Source: Tillus elongatus
Taxonomy: Eukaryota; Arthropoda; Insecta; Coleoptera; Cleridae
DNA: 64,000 nucleotides
Direction of reading: 5' to 3'
NCBI GenBank assembly: GCA_964006375.1
Contig: OZ023270.1
Coordinates: forward strand, 51,346,120-51,410,119
Below the pieces are notes generated by a model, which did no database searches, was not told the origin of the DNA, and saw nothing but the letters and a program-made list of their open reading frames with translations. A program made the position numbers and the translations under genes. This document shows positions 24,067-38,489 of the stretch, piece by piece; within the stretch, counting starts at the first letter, position 1, and every line of letters begins with the position of its first letter.

Positions 24067-25002
24067 CAGGGTGCTTCATAGTGAGTGGCCTATTAGACGT
24101 TTCTGGAGAACTACATCTATTTAAATTCTGAAAATTTGTATCCGCACGTTTTTGATATTGATCTTTCTAACTAAAATATTTTCAATTAGCCTGCACTTCC
24201 AGTTATACCGGAAGTCGACACAAACTTTGTTTTTTTTAAATAGAACATCCTGTATATTATTAGCTTTTTGAATTACACGTTCAATTTAAGGGCCACTTGA
24301 TGACAACATATTCGGGCTAGTTTGTACCGTTTCGGATTTATTCGCAATTTTGTAGAAAAATTTACGATTGGAGCGCTTTAGAAAAATTCCGATATCTTTA
24401 AAGACATGCAAGACAGAAACATGCGGTTTTCACTATCCAATAGAGCGTAAAAATTTCTACATACTGTTATAAACACAATACGATCTTAAGATAACTGTTA
24501 TTTATAAAATACATTTGAATTTGAAAATTTTCAATCAGAGATAAATTGATTTTTTTTAATAGAAGGGTACCCATATGTCCCCAGCATCTAATTCGGGGTT
24601 AAATTCCCTATCTTCTAAGTATATATTATCCTATACCTATATCTTATAGTTTTCTTTGAAAATTGATTTGAAAATATTAATGGTCAGCGGGGTAGCGCCA
24701 ACCTTTGACTACTTCTGCCTTTAATGAGTGTCTTATTTTAAAAGGGACATACAGTAACTTGCAGTTCCAACCGATTCCTTTTTTGATAACTTTCCGACCT
24801 ATATTGGGTATTTCCTATAGCTTAAAAGGACAGTTTTTGAGGTATTTAGAGACATTCAAAAACATAACACAGCATAATTTTTCCTTATACTGTGGTTGAA
24901 CGTCAACGTTAAGGCAAGTGTGCCATGATGAACAATTTATATTACATACTTGTCATTCTGAATTATTCGATAAATGTCAATGTACTAATGTTCACAGTTA
25001 AG

Positions 25003-25447
25003 ATGGAAAATCATTATTTCAATGCAGATTATTTGAATTTATTTTACATCCATGGAGACCGAATTATTAGTAGAACATGTAGAAGGTTTAATGAGTTAAA
25101 TCCTAATCTGCCACCCATGAGTGAAAAGAAGTTTAGAAGGATTGAGTCAAATTTCCTAGAATTTGGTACTTTTAAAACACCCAAAGTGAAACCCAGTCCA
25201 GTGACTAGAGATGAAGATAACGAAATAACTGTCCTGGCTTATTTCGAAGCATATCCACATGCCTCTATTTACACTGCAGTGAACGACATAGGTCTTCCTT
25301 ACTCCTCTGTGGAAAGAATCTTGTGGAAGCACAAAATGCACAACTATAAGTTTACTTTAGTGCAAGCTCTGCATCCAGAAGATGCTAGTAAAAGGGTCCA
25401 GTTTTGTGAAACAATGTTAATTTATATTCAAGGAGATGATGGCTTTT

Positions 25448-25518
<71 letters not shown>

Positions 25519-26130
25519 GCTGATGAATCAAAATTTTCTCATGAAGGAGTTTTCAATAGACATAACAGTCATGTTTGGGCAAATCAAAACCCTCACGCTA
25601 TTAGGGAAAGGGGATTTCAAGTAAAATTTAGTTTCAATGTGTTTTGTTTATTGAAAGGTAATAACTTTTATTATCATATTTATGATGGAACCTTAACTTC
25701 TAATCGTTACATGGAAGTATTAAGAACAATAGTTACAGACTTTTTAGACAATTTACCATTATCGGAATATAGAACTTGTTAGTATCAACATGACGGAGCT
25801 CCTGCTCACTCTACACGAGAAAGATCTAACACACTCGACGATCTATTTGAAGATAGATGGATTGGAAAGTGCGTTTCCTGGATATGGCCCGCAAGAAGTC
25901 CAGATCTTACCCCGCTTGATTTCCATCTTTGGGGATAGATAAAAACCAAAGTATATGAAACGCCCGTCAATTCACGCGAAGAATTAGAGATCAGAGTAAG
26001 AAGGGCGTTTGAAGAGCTAGATAGGAATGAGATTCTGTCAGCAACCACTAGCGGCATTACGACACGAATATTAAAATGTTTGAGTGTTAATGGACAACAT
26101 TTTGAGCAGTTGCTAGTTAAGGAGGTGTGA
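25003..26130 (+). pseudogene. IS630-Tc1-mariner transposase, DD41D spacing
   Basis: Begins MENHYFNADYLNLFYIHGD, a mariner N-terminal helix-turn-helix region, with a second HTH around SIYTAVNDIGLPYSSVERIL. The catalytic domain shows WADESKF (first Asp), QHDGAPAH (second Asp) and RSPDLTPLDFHLWG (third Asp, the D before F), with 41 residues between second and third. One frame runs through the whole gene, but it is interrupted by TAA at 25447, TAG near 25780 and TAG near 25936. A (TA)n array (25450-25516) replaces a few residues before WADES. The DD41D spacing is shared with rosa and Visitor type mariners. It would cut and paste at TA sites; this copy is inactive. Confidence 0.9.
25450..25516. 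repeat. (TA)n microsatellite inside a transposase gene
   Basis: About 66 bp of TA at a position where the related transposase at 57.9 kb has only four residues (LKKI) before IWTDES. The frame is the same on both sides. Confidence 0.93.
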
Positions 26131-26976
26131 GTTGTTTTGTTACTCGTGTTGTAATAATACTTATAGGATTTATAAGATTGTGTAAGGTAATAATATCACT
26201 GTTGTTATCCCTAGAATATTTTTTTTAATGTTTTAAAAAATATATTAAATACATAATTTTCAAACACAGTAACAATATTTATTGATTATAATTTCTTACT
26301 TGAACATGAAATATTTTTGTTTCTACTGTATTTTTTTTGTTACGTACAAAAAAAATGACACCGCCCTGCTAACAATTACTATTTTCAAATCAATTTTCTA
26401 AGAAAACTATAAGAGATAGGTATAGGGTCATGTATACTTAAAACGTAGGGAATCAGATGCTGGAGACATGTGGATACCGTTCTATTAAAAAAAATCAAGT
26501 TATCTCTGATTGAAAATTTACAAATTCAAATGTATGTTATAAATAACAGTTATCTTAAAATCGTATTATGTTTATAACAGTATGTAGGAATTTTTACTCT
26601 CTATGGGATAGTGAAAACCGTATGTTTCTGTCTTGCATGTCTTTAAAGATATCGGAATTTTTCTAAAGCGCTTCAATCGTAACTTTTTCTACAAAATGGC
26701 GAATAAATCCGAAACGATACAAACTACCCCGAATGAGTTGTTATAAAGTGGCCCTTAAATTGAACGTGTAATTCAAAAAGCTAATAATATACAGGGTATT
26801 CTATTTAAAAAAACAAAGTTTGTGTCGACTTCCGGTATAACCGGAAGTTCAGGCTAATTGAAAATAGTTTAGTTAGAAATATCAATATCAAAAACGTGCG
26901 GATACAAATTTTCAGAATTTAAATAGATGTAGTTCTCCAGAAACGTCTAATAGGCCACTCACCGTGAAGCACCCTG

Positions 26977-27390
26977 TACATGAGCTTGTTAGTGGCTCCA
27001 ACAGAACGATAGCTACACTGAAAAAAAGAGTAGACACTTTAAAACAGGACCGCATTTTTCAGATCGTACATCAAAGTCAATAAAATTCTGCGAACTGATG
27101 AAATATGTAATGGAGGTATCTAGATTTATCAGATGCCAGTTGAGAAATCAGCTGCTGTCTAAGAGAACCTGAAGATTTACACTGGAAAAAATATGTATGC
27201 CTCACTATTTAAAAGTAAAGGAAAACGCTACCAGCTTTTATCTAAGTTACTTGCTTTATCTTCCAAAAAAACTTTGGTTACCCCGCAAAGCAGACTACAA
27301 ACATGCAGTAAATTGGAAAAGCTTTTGCGTATCTCATCTCAATTTAATATAATTTTAAAAAAGCCAACAGATAATATAGTTTAGTTTGTC
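26977..27390 (+). pseudogene. THAP transposon gene exon C, 3' part (coiled coil and following region)
   Basis: The reading resumes directly after the mariner as HELVSGSNRTIATLKKRVDT, then LKQDR, a short coiled coil as found behind THAP domains of P-like transposases. After frameshifts, KSKGKRYQLLSKLLALS recalls the following conserved helix. Stops and frameshifts are frequent. No catalytic RNase H-like part is visible downstream. Confidence 0.45.
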
Positions 27391-27534
27391 TGTACACTTA
27401 TAGATAATAAGGTATTGTAGTATGTGTGTTAATAAATGGTAAAATTGTGTGGTTTGTGCAACAGTTATTTGCTTTCTGTCTAAAATCTTACATTAGTACA
27501 ATATATGCCTATATAGACAAGGATTGGGTTATTC

Positions 27535-28010
27535 CACAATATAGTGGGCTGTCTATACTAATTTCTACTAGGTCAGCGGTTCTAATTATGGTGAAAATAT
27601 ATCTAGCCGTACATACATTGTTCCTATTATAGGGAAGAAATGGGCCAGGGCTGATAATTTACAAAATTGTTAGTTGGTTGTACACAGTCCCTATTTTATA
27701 ACCTTGGGTGTTATTTTGAGTTGTCATGACAACATACTACCTGGTTCCGCACCGAGATGGCGACCCTGTCGTACATCTCACAATGTTCTGGGAGGCTGGC
27801 TACCATAGCCGTATTAGTTTTAGGTATGTTATCTCTGTAATTAGTATACTGTACTGATGAGCTCTAATGAGAGCGAAACTGGTCTGCGGTTCTAATTATG
27901 GTAAGAATACATCTAGTCTTACATACATTGTCCCTATATTAGGGAAGAAATGGGCCAGGTCTAATTATGGTGAGAATACATCTAGCTTTACATAGTTTGA
28001 GTTAAACTAA
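27535..28010 (+). repeat. Diverged retrozyme-like tandem repeat, same 310 bp period
   Basis: The motif gcggttctaattatggtgaaaa… occurs at 27576 and again at 27886, 310 bp apart, with a further short piece near 27960. The unit shares gaaatgggccagg, acaaaattgttagttggttgta, catactacctggttccgcac and tagccgtatta with 11482-12253. It is a single plus-strand tandem, older and shortened. Confidence 0.75.
27836..27900 (+). ncRNA. Type I hammerhead ribozyme motif, best preserved core
   Basis: CUGAUGA (27854-27860), stem II GCUCU-AAUG-AGAGC, GAAA (27875-27878), stem III CUG/CGG with loop GUCUG, and stem I UAAUUAG/CUAAUUA with an internal loop on the 5' side. All invariant core bases are present. The spacing follows a type I (open stem I) hammerhead with expected cleavage after GUU or the adjacent base. 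Activity is inferred. Confidence 0.7.
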
Positions 28011-28320
28011 GTTCGGAATAAGCGTCTTAATTATATATGTAACTAGTTCAAGCATGGTATGTGTGATTTTAATGATAGATTAAATTAGGTGTAGTACTTT
28101 AAATTGATACAATTTTATACAACTCGGTTGTTTAAAATTGTGTAATGTGGGGATTTTAATTTTCAGTGTATTTTTGTTAACTACATTTCCTGTTTATCAC
28201 TTGTTTTGTTTTACTTATATATACAATCATTAGTAAAGATTTATGCAGAGATCTTGTATTCCATTTGTCCTTTCTGTAGTACCTACTTCTCTTTTACTAA
28301 ATAAAAAATAATTATTCTAT
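28011..28320. other. AT-rich stretch, nothing recognised
   Basis: No frame or repeat recognised. Confidence 0.5.
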
Positions 28321-28321
28321 G

Positions 28322-29570
<1,249 letters not shown>

Positions 29571-30480
29571 TTCATTAAATCCTTCAAATTTGAATAACTC
29601 AATTTGCTATTAACCTAAGGTTTGTTGGAAACCACTTTTTTCGGTAATATTTTAAGTTTATTTTCAGAAAATTTTTGTACATTTTCAAACAATAAGTAAC
29701 TTTGATAAAATATGGTACATTGTTTCGACTATATAGGCTATACCGGTAAGCAGAGTGATGCCTGCTTGCATTAGAGAAATATATTTCCCATTAAAAACAT
29801 TAAAAAAAAATTCACTTCCATAACGTACTTGGTGCGTCCGGACTATTTGATTTTCCATTTGAACAACTTATAAGTTGCTCTGTAAGCAAAGCCACCGTCA
29901 TGCAGCAAGCCAGTTTACCCCACTCTCCGTCGTTAAGTCACGTTAAGTGACGTTAAGTATCCATCCGATTGAAGCCGCCGATATTGTATAACATTACTAA
30001 AGCAGATTTCGTAATCAAAAATTAGTATTATCTGAGACATTGGAGACAAGTGGATTTCGGCTTTCATTAAGACTTTCAACATTTTCAGGTGTCTCTGTTA
30101 TATGAAGGATATCAGGCCGATTCCTCAAAGATTTGTTTTCACACAACTTGCCAATAACACATACCTACTTGAGAAAAATGTGCTTATAACAAATGATTCC
30201 GGACTGCCGCAACATCATGTCTGGTTTAGTTTTTAAAAAGTCTGAAAGCAGAAAGTGCGTTATGGTAGAGAATTTTAATACAAATATTTTTAATGGCAAA
30301 TATGTCTTTTTAATGATGGGCATCATATTTGGTTAACTATATAACCTTTATAATACAAACGGTGTACCATATTTCATCAAAATAACTTTATTGTCTGGAA
30401 AAGTAAAAAAAGTCTGAAAATAAACTTTAAATGTTCCCGAAAAAACTGGTACGATTTTCCTAGCCAACAATTTTCACAAA
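29571..30480. repeat. Terminal pieces of the same repeat family
   Basis: Contains the cagcaatttgctattaacctaagg / aactttgataaaatatggtac block, a reversed hairpin module at about 29830 (taacgtacttggtgcgtcc), a single-copy-looking stretch 29860-30235, then a hairpin module (gcagaaagtgcgttatggtag, about 30247) and another copy of the block. Confidence 0.6.
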
Positions 30481-32191
30481 AAAAAATTACATGAAATGAC
30501 AACAATTTTTTCACGGAAATTCGCCAATTTTTTCAAAAATGGACTTTTGTTACAAAAATTTTATTTTTACCAAACTTATTGCTTAAATATTAAATATTAA
30601 TTAGCAATATTATGCGAAAACTAACTTCATAGTTTGTACACAAAAATTTTTTGAAAAAAAAAAGAATTGAAATTAGGCATGTATCTAATCTGTAATTAAA
30701 GTAGCCAAAAACAGTTTTTTTAACTTTTCGCAGAAATTCGAACCCACGAAAATAAAGAAAAATATAAGTGGAAAATCATGATCGCGCCGCATGATATCAT
30801 CCAAGATGGCGGATGACAGTTGATAGTTGACAGCTGACATGTGGCATTTGACAGTTGACAGCTGACAACTATATAAAAGCTGTGAAATTGTATGTTACAA
30901 TAATGAGTTTTCTTATAATAATTTCAAAAGTATGGTAACCCTTGGTATATAATCAAAACAGATCTAACAAGCTTCATCAACATAGCTGTTTTACATTTTT
31001 AAATAATTGAATTTGTAATTATGAACTCATCCATGATATTTGTAAAGTATGAATATAGATATAATCTTAATGAAAAATTCGTTAAAACATGAAAATTATA
31101 CATGTACCTATTAATATGATTAAAATCTCTGATTACTTAGAAAAATGAATTAGTTGTATGTCATTATAAAACCCATGATTAACTTAGATGATAATAATAT
31201 TCTAGTATGTGTTTTTAAATGTGAAAAGTGGTGAAAAAAAAACATAAAAGGAATCAACATACAGCTGTTGTTCTGGTAAAAAATCTCTGCTTAATTACTA
31301 GCAAAATGCCTTAAAAATTCAAAAGTTGCGATCTCTGTATGATCAAGGTTTCCTATTAAAATTCACTAACAGCTAACAATTATAAGATCAGATATAGAGC
31401 ACTAAACTTAAACGGGCACACTATTGAATTTTGATTATTTGCTACATGTCAATAATATATATAATATGTATAATAAATTACAAAATCACACAACGCGGCT
31501 TGATGTTGCAAAATTGAAGTTATTTTTAAAACATGCATAAAAATTACCTTCAATGGGAATTGCAAGTATCCAGTTGATTCGCTATTTAGCTAGTTTATTG
31601 ACAGGAATGTGGTAGGTATGTAATATGCTGATTGTTATTCAGTTTCAAAAATTAAAATTTTACGCACATACATGAACAGTTTCCATTTTACGATAATTGT
31701 TAACTTTATATTTAATACCGATTTAATAATTATTCTCAAACAAGGAAGCAAAATTAAGCGTTGTTTAATTAACATATTATACATAATATATAGTTACTTG
31801 AAAAACGCGAAGATATTACGTATAACATGTCATTTTGAAAATAATATTTCTGTTGAAAAAGATGTAGAATTTAATTTTGAGTCAAGTTTTAAAATATAGA
31901 AGTTTTTGATTAAAGTGAAGAAATTGATTTCAAGTACCATCCATATTTCTCGAAAATGTAATAGTACATAATGAGGTACGGTAATTTTGGAGATTAGAAA
32001 TCAGATGACAAAACTTTAGAACAATTGACATTTAGATTAAAATTTAGTCAAAATTGCATCATTTTGCAGCCACAAGTTTAGACTTATTTGTAAGATGCCT
32101 TGTACTATTTCTATTACAATAAACAATGAACAATAAACTGTTTTATAAATCTAGTAACTAATAGCTTTTTGTAAACAAAACAAAAACGTAC
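30481..32191. other. AT-rich intron sequence with one promoter-like patch
   Basis: No sustained coding signal. At 30795-30890 there are tandem GTTGACAGCTGACA-like copies followed by ctatataaaagctg, which resembles a TATA box. No gene start follows it. Confidence 0.45.
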
Positions 32192-32386
32192 CTTCAATCT
32201 GTTTCATTGGAGTCACTGTTGGATAATTCCAAGCCTCTGACTGACTATAGCAGTACGGTTCTTGGTAACTGGTGTCTATATGTGAGGAGGTTGCCTCTTT
32301 TGAACTATATTGAACGTGTTCCTGATGCATTGTAAAATTCAAGAGGACTTGTATATATGTGTTTAAAAACACATGATTGCAAGAAC
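32192..32386 (-). CDS. Host gene exon (second visible exon), protein not recognised
   Basis: Minus strand: acceptor ccatttttaag before 32386 and donor GTACGT (GT at 32191-32190). The 195 nt are open in the phase set by the previous exon (one base carried in, one carried out). The reading runs SCNHVFLNTYIQVLLNFTMH, then QEHVQYSSKEATSSHIDTSY and QEPYCYSQSEAWNYPTVTP. It changes from hydrophobic to Ser/Tyr/Gln-rich. An alternative is that translation starts at the ATG of MHQEHV, in the same frame, making this a 5' exon. No transposon family was recognised. Confidence 0.65.
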
Positions 32387-32551
32387 CTTAAAAATGGACA
32401 GCGATGAATTTTGGACGCATAAGAATCAATTGTATTCCTGAAACAGAAATTTTAAATCATGTTTTACAATATTAAACAATTGAAAATTTGCTTGAATTTT
32501 TTAGCAAAACAAGAGTATCCCTGATATAAAACAAATATATTATAATTGTAC

Positions 32552-32720
32552 CTAAAAGTAGCAATCTAACACCGTCTGTGATGGTTAAGATATCTGAACA
32601 TATCCAACGGTTACCCATATTCATAATTTTCTGTTGCATTTCGTAAGCTGGATCGTAGGAAATTGTTTTTTGTCGATATTTATCTGATTTATTCAGTAAA
32701 ATTACATAAGTATAAAGATG
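32552..32720 (-). CDS. Host gene exon (first visible exon), protein not recognised
   Basis: Minus strand: an acceptor-like cattgctgcag precedes 32720, and a donor GTACAA follows (GT at 32551-32550). The 169 nt are open: HLYTYVILLNKSDKYRQKTI, SYDPAYEMQQKIMNMGNRW, ICSDILTITDGVRLLLL plus one base. This base and the first two of the next exon make Gly. The 165 bp intron (32387-32551) is of normal insect size. No family could be assigned; upstream exons were not found with confidence. Confidence 0.6.
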
Positions 32721-32879
32721 CTGCAGCAATGAATGTGTTTCATATTACGGTCCTTACGTTTTATAAATATTAAACATTAAAAATTTTATAACTTTGAAAT
32801 AAAAGTGAATTGTCAATACGCCATAGGCAGATAGATAGGTTTTTAAAATAATTTTATAGGGCTGTTACCTTTTGTATTA

Positions 32880-34190
32880 TATATGCATTAAGGCGGGCAT
32901 CCCTAAATATTGTTAGGATCTGGTGTGAAACAGAGAGGCTTAACGTCAATCCCCATAAGACAGTTCTTGTCATATTTACAAAGAGACGAAAACGAAATTT
33001 AAATAGCTCCCAGGCTAAATCGAATAGGTACATATAAAACTTCACAATGAAATTAATTGTTTAAAGATCTTCCTAAACCATAAACTAAATTGCAACATAC
33101 ACTTGTAAAAAACTCTTTCGAAACCCACAATGGCAATCTGGACCTGGCGTAGACTTGTATAAAAAACATGAAGGTTGAATCTCAGAATGGTATATTGGAT
33201 ATACCAGACGGTGATCAAACCCAGGGCCACATATGCATCCATATTATGATGGCCAAAAAACGGAACAAGCCTCAGCACGAGCAGCACTAACTGCCTTGAG
33301 ACACTTTAAACCAGGAAACTTGATTGGCTACTTGAAGATCCTTGGAGTCTCTTGCCAAACCAACAGACTAAATTTGAGCTAAGCTGGACATCATAGTTCC
33401 ACATATACCACACCGCATGGAACAGAGACAGTTAAAGGCTGACAAACAATTCATCCGTATGGTGTACAGACGAGTCTAAACAAATAGAGCGAACGGGACT
33501 GGGTATAACTCGCTAAGTCACCAAGAAAAACTTCCAGCATCTTCCAAGCCAAAATTCTTGCTATAAATATATGCATACAAAAGTGCATACACAAAAGACT
33601 AAAAAATACACAGATTTTTATCCTCTCACATAGTCAAGCAGTACTAAAGACTCCAAAATCATTTCAAGCCGAGTCTAAACGGCACTGGGACTACAAAAAA
33701 TCCTTGCAGCAAGTAGATAGCCTTGGAAGAAGGGTCTTAACAACACCATTTTATAGCCCAGAGTCCTATTGTGGGTAAACAAAAATCCACATAAGAAATA
33801 TCTTAATACTTGGGAGAGAAACCAAATTCTGTCACACTGAATGAAAACGCCAGGCTTAAGGCAGGCAAAATGTTTCATCACCATATCAACAAAAGAGTCT
33901 GAAGTGTTTCATAGGAACGACTTGAGAATAATCAAAAGATTTTTCACAGGACACCTCACAGTAAGGTACCACCTTATGAAGATGGGTAAGGTGGACAGTG
34001 AAAACTACATATACTACACTGAAGCAATGGAAACAACAGAATAATTACTATGCCATTGCATGGCTTAGTTCTGCAAAAGGCTTAAATACCTTGAAGGAGT
34101 GACCTTAACACACCACGAAATGGGTAAAATGGATTTCAAAGGATAGCAGACTACATAAAAAATATGAACTTTTTGGGCCGGCATTAAAAA
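32880..34190 (+). pseudogene. Non-LTR retrotransposon (R1/Jockey-group LINE) ORF2 3' part: RT end and RNase H
   Basis: Pieces in shifting frames follow the order of an I/R1-group ORF2: WCETERLNVNPHKTVLVIFT (end of RT), RMVYWIYQTVIKPRATYASI and WPK (RT thumb region), a degraded RNase H with WCTDESKQIE and ILSHSQAVLKTPKSFQAE, then RNDLRIIKRFFTGHLTVRYH…YYTEAMETTE and a C-terminal DYIKNMNFLG. The usual zinc-knuckle Cys of the tail are eroded. There are many stops, so it is long dead. It is 5'-truncated, as LINEs often are, and ends near an A-rich stretch at about 34190. Confidence 0.85.
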
Positions 34191-34503
34191 AATAGGGTCA
34201 CGTACAAAAGATACATTGACGTCACAGCGCTGAGAGACAAAAGGCCTATACGACTCTCTAAGCAATCTACCACCTTGTTGAAACCACCAGTCTTTTACAG
34301 CACAGGGTAAATTATCTAATGCGTCTTCCAGATCATGTCAGAAGGCCAGAGGAGACAATTTTGATAGAAAAAGGGACCTGCATACATTGTATCAAAATTT
34401 CCACACCAGATATTAAATCCAAAGCAACGTTGATGTACTGGTTAAAAGTGGATTTCGTTGTAGCCAATAGTCTCTTGCAAATACCGTTATTGGTTAGCAT
34501 ACT
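34191..34503. other. Unassigned stretch
   Basis: No recognisable domain. A 62-codon frame at 34319-34507 has no motif and is probably chance. Confidence 0.4.
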
Positions 34504-34791
34504 CTAAGCCGACCAAATCACTTTGGAAGAAAAATGTATGTTGTTATCACATATCCTGGTATACCACTTGCAGAAATGTATACGTCGTTCATCAGCACCT
34601 GGTCTTAATCTTTGAAAACTTAGACATTTGTAAAGCTTTGTTTTATTATTTCTTAAAATGAAATGAGCTGTTGATTTAGCTACCCCAGTCTGGTTTTTAG
34701 TTCGTGCCGTTGTTGTTTCTGGATTTTCAATAACGGATTGTAGCACTGGGTATTGTTTTTCTTCACAAGAATGTCTTCCTCGGGACAACAC
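34504..34791 (-). pseudogene. Mariner transposase fragment (N-terminal HTH region)
   Basis: Minus strand: TARTKNQTGVAKSTAHFILR, then RLRPGADERRIHFCKWYTRI, matching the second helix-turn-helix and the segment before the first catalytic Asp in mariners of the DD41D group (compare 39277-39480). The catalytic half is missing, and there is no clear TIR pair around it. Confidence 0.65.
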
Positions 34792-34875
34792 AGGTTTTTT
34801 AAATGAACTGAATTATTTTAGGTTGAATACTAAACACATAAAATGAACATGCCATGTTGTCTCCACTTTTGCATA

Positions 34876-35466
34876 CAGACGTATAGTAGGGTGTAGATGA
34901 TAAAAATCACAACAAAAATGAGGACAGAAGCAATATTTTGGAGTTATTTGGAGATTTTACTGGGAAAAACGTAAGTTGTCCTCACTTTTGCGACATGTTT
35001 TTGTCATATTTTACACATTTTCTGGGATTGCTCGTTTTATATCAAGGTAAAGAAGGGGCATTCCTCTATCATAATTCATTTTCATATAGTTAGTGCACGC
35101 TCTACACTATTTACGTGGCTTTGCATATTTCCCTTCTATTAATCGCTAATTGATTATAAGTTGACATTGATATTTGACATATAAAACCAACCTTATGTCA
35201 TATATTTTGACATCGCAAGAAGCAAAAGTTATTTAGTAATAAATTTTTTTGAAAACGAAACTTGAAAACCATGAAAAGTGAATATGTTCAGTGAAATGAG
35301 GTACTAAAGCATTACATGAGTTAACTTATATCGGTCATATAAAGCGAGATATGCTCCAAAACATGTCGCAAAAGTGAGTATTTCTTACCAAAAATACAAA
35401 TCACTCAAAAAGTTTGCTTGTGTCCTCATTTTTGTTGTGATTTACACCCTAAAACACGTCTGTATA
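34876..35466. mobile_element. MITE with ~125 bp terminal inverted repeats
   Basis: The left side has acagacgtatagtagggtgta, then atcacaacaaaaatgaggaca and cacttttgcgacatg. Its reverse complement occurs at about 35355-35466. The ends adjoin TA (gca-TACAGACGT and ACGTCTGTA). No coding. TA-directed insertion suggests mobilisation by a Tc1/mariner transposase. Confidence 0.75.
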
Positions 35467-35738
35467 CAAATACAAAATGTTATACAGTAGTAGTAGGGGA
35501 GGCGGCTAACGCCAGGCAAGTAGGCCACAATGGGCCCTTTTTTCCAACCCCGACAACCCAGCAACCATGCTCTACACTTCCTCGGTTCTATCGCCAAACC
35601 GCCTCGACCTCGAAATGAAGGCCATGACGGTCTTCCATTGGTCTTCCAAATTATATACAAATCGAACACGTGTACGGAAAGTGGATAAAGTAAACCTTAC
35701 CATAATAATAAAAAGTTTATGTTGAGAAAGTGAATAAA
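35467..35738. other. Short GC-richer stretch, nothing recognised
   Basis: The region 35490-35640 is less AT-rich (gggaggcggctaacgcc, caaccccgacaacccagc) but has no coding or RNA signature recognised. Confidence 0.4.
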
Positions 35739-36914
<1,176 letters not shown>

Positions 36915-37230
36915 GTGTGTGTGTGTGTACAGGTGCACATTCAGCACAAAAAATAAGACTATTTTTTCATATAAACATGGGTCCGCAAATGCTTAGTTTT
37001 TTTAAATACAGCGTGTAAAAGTTATTTGTTTTTGTCAGTTTTTCACGAATAAGTCCGAGTCAAATCAAAATTTTGACAGGAAAATTGGCATGTGGGGGTT
37101 TCGAGGGCAAGAAATTTAAGTATGTTATTGTTAATAACACTGCTGGTAGAGGGCGCTACCTGTAAGACTATGCTTGCATTTAATTGGCTATAATTTTTTG
37201 ACACCCAGTAATATCGACCTACCGTATAGC

Positions 37231-38489
37231 AAATACTATTTAATGACAATACAGGACACTCCGGCTGATTTCGTGTTACAAAAATATCAGCGCCCCTAGC
37301 GGATAGTACTGATGTTACGTCGTTCGAGAACGTTTAACACTAGCAATTGCTGATGTTTAACTGTGTATAATTAAGTTTGAGCTGTGTTTTTTACAATAAA
37401 TATTAGTGGTTGGGTGTGTGCAATCTATAATTGTTCGAATTATAATGTGCTAAATCTATCAAAGACATTTCATAGGTTTCCAAAGGATGGCGAAACGTGA
37501 ATATGATTTGAAGCAGAAGATAAATTCAGAATCACTTTTATGTCAATATATGTACAGTTCGCAGAAGATAATTTATTGTGTAATATTAACCATCATGTAC
37601 CTATTTATAGATAACCTTCGTAAACGGATGGTTGAAATGCTTCAATCATAACTTGTCTTCCAGTGCATCAAAAAAAAAAAAAGAAATATGAAGGCAAAAA
37701 AAAGTTTTGCATTAATAATAAATGGTATAAGAAAACTGTTTTTCTATATTTTTGTGTGTGCTTTGTTATTTCAGTATGGCATAAATTGTCACATTTTTTC
37801 ACATTTACAATTATTTTACTTGGCTTTTAATTATCTTCCCAAGACAAGTTTTCAAAGAGACAAGTAGAAATAGCAGATTCAGCCCTATAATAAATTTATT
37901 CACGGAATTAAGAGTTAGTCTCATCTTTCATCTGCGCAATTTCTTAATTATGTACTATCAGTTACATATTTTAAAATATTAGATTAATAAGACAGTTTTC
38001 ATATAGAGATATAACAAATTGAGTACTGTACTACCATTTATACCTAGAACAATTATTTATAGGTAAGTACAGATTGTTACTTAATATCCTCAGAAACAAC
38101 TTTCAGTATATTCCTATATCTACCCTTGAAATAGTAGTTTTACGACGGTTTCAAGGTAGTAGTTTATATTATGATGAAATAAGATTATGGGTAAGAGAAA
38201 TTTTCAGAATTATTCATGCTGAATTCATTTAGGTTTCAAGCTGATTGTTGATACAAATTCTATTTATAACTATATAATCAGAAAATTTTTACTGTTTTGT
38301 CATGTACAAATTTTTATATTCATCTATAATAAACCAATTGTCTAAATTAAGAATATGCAAGTAAATATACAATTCAAATTACCCATTCAGTTGTCAGTAC
38401 TTCACGCGAGGTGGCGCTATTGTACTGGTCACAAATTTCACCAATGCTAAAGCATAGGAGTGTCCCGTATTGTCATTTTATAGTATTTG
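37231..38489 (+). mobile_element. P-like (THAP) transposon, non-autonomous, with 8 bp target duplication
   Basis: Flanked by CGTATAGC on both sides (37223-37230 and 38490-38497). The intact copy of the mariner repeat at the other end shows the empty site. Ends are inverted: aaatactatttaatgacaat / acaggacactcc, and the right end is its near complement. An 8 bp duplication is typical of P and hAT elements. A THAP remnant inside (37416-37500) favours P. Confidence 0.75.
37416..37500 (+). pseudogene. THAP domain N-terminal remnant
   Basis: Reads CAIYNCSNYNVLNLSKTFHR, then FPKDGET before a stop. The Cys-x4-Cys start (one residue longer than the common C-x2-4-C) and the FHRFPKD motif are diagnostic of THAP zinc fingers. 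No further THAP parts or transposase follow in this element. Confidence 0.7.

Larger units (their letters stand above)
24067..26976 (+). mobile_element. Mariner-type transposon with ~630 bp terminal inverted repeats
   Basis: The element is flanked by TA duplications (24065-24066 and 26977-26978). Its ends are cagggtgcttcatagtgagtgg and the reverse complement with one or two changes. The inverted repeats extend inward to about 24690 and 26355, far longer than the 28 bp of classic mariners. It holds one transposase gene with three stops and a TA array. Confidence 0.9.

Noticed and set aside
25436..25624. Separate small gene after the first TA array in the mariner
   Set aside because: It is the out-of-frame or interrupted middle of the transposase at 25003-26130.
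32151..32372. Treating the Ser/Tyr-rich minus frame as a complete small gene
   Set aside because: It is better explained as an exon, because splice sites and phases match neighbours on both sides and the frame otherwise runs into intron.
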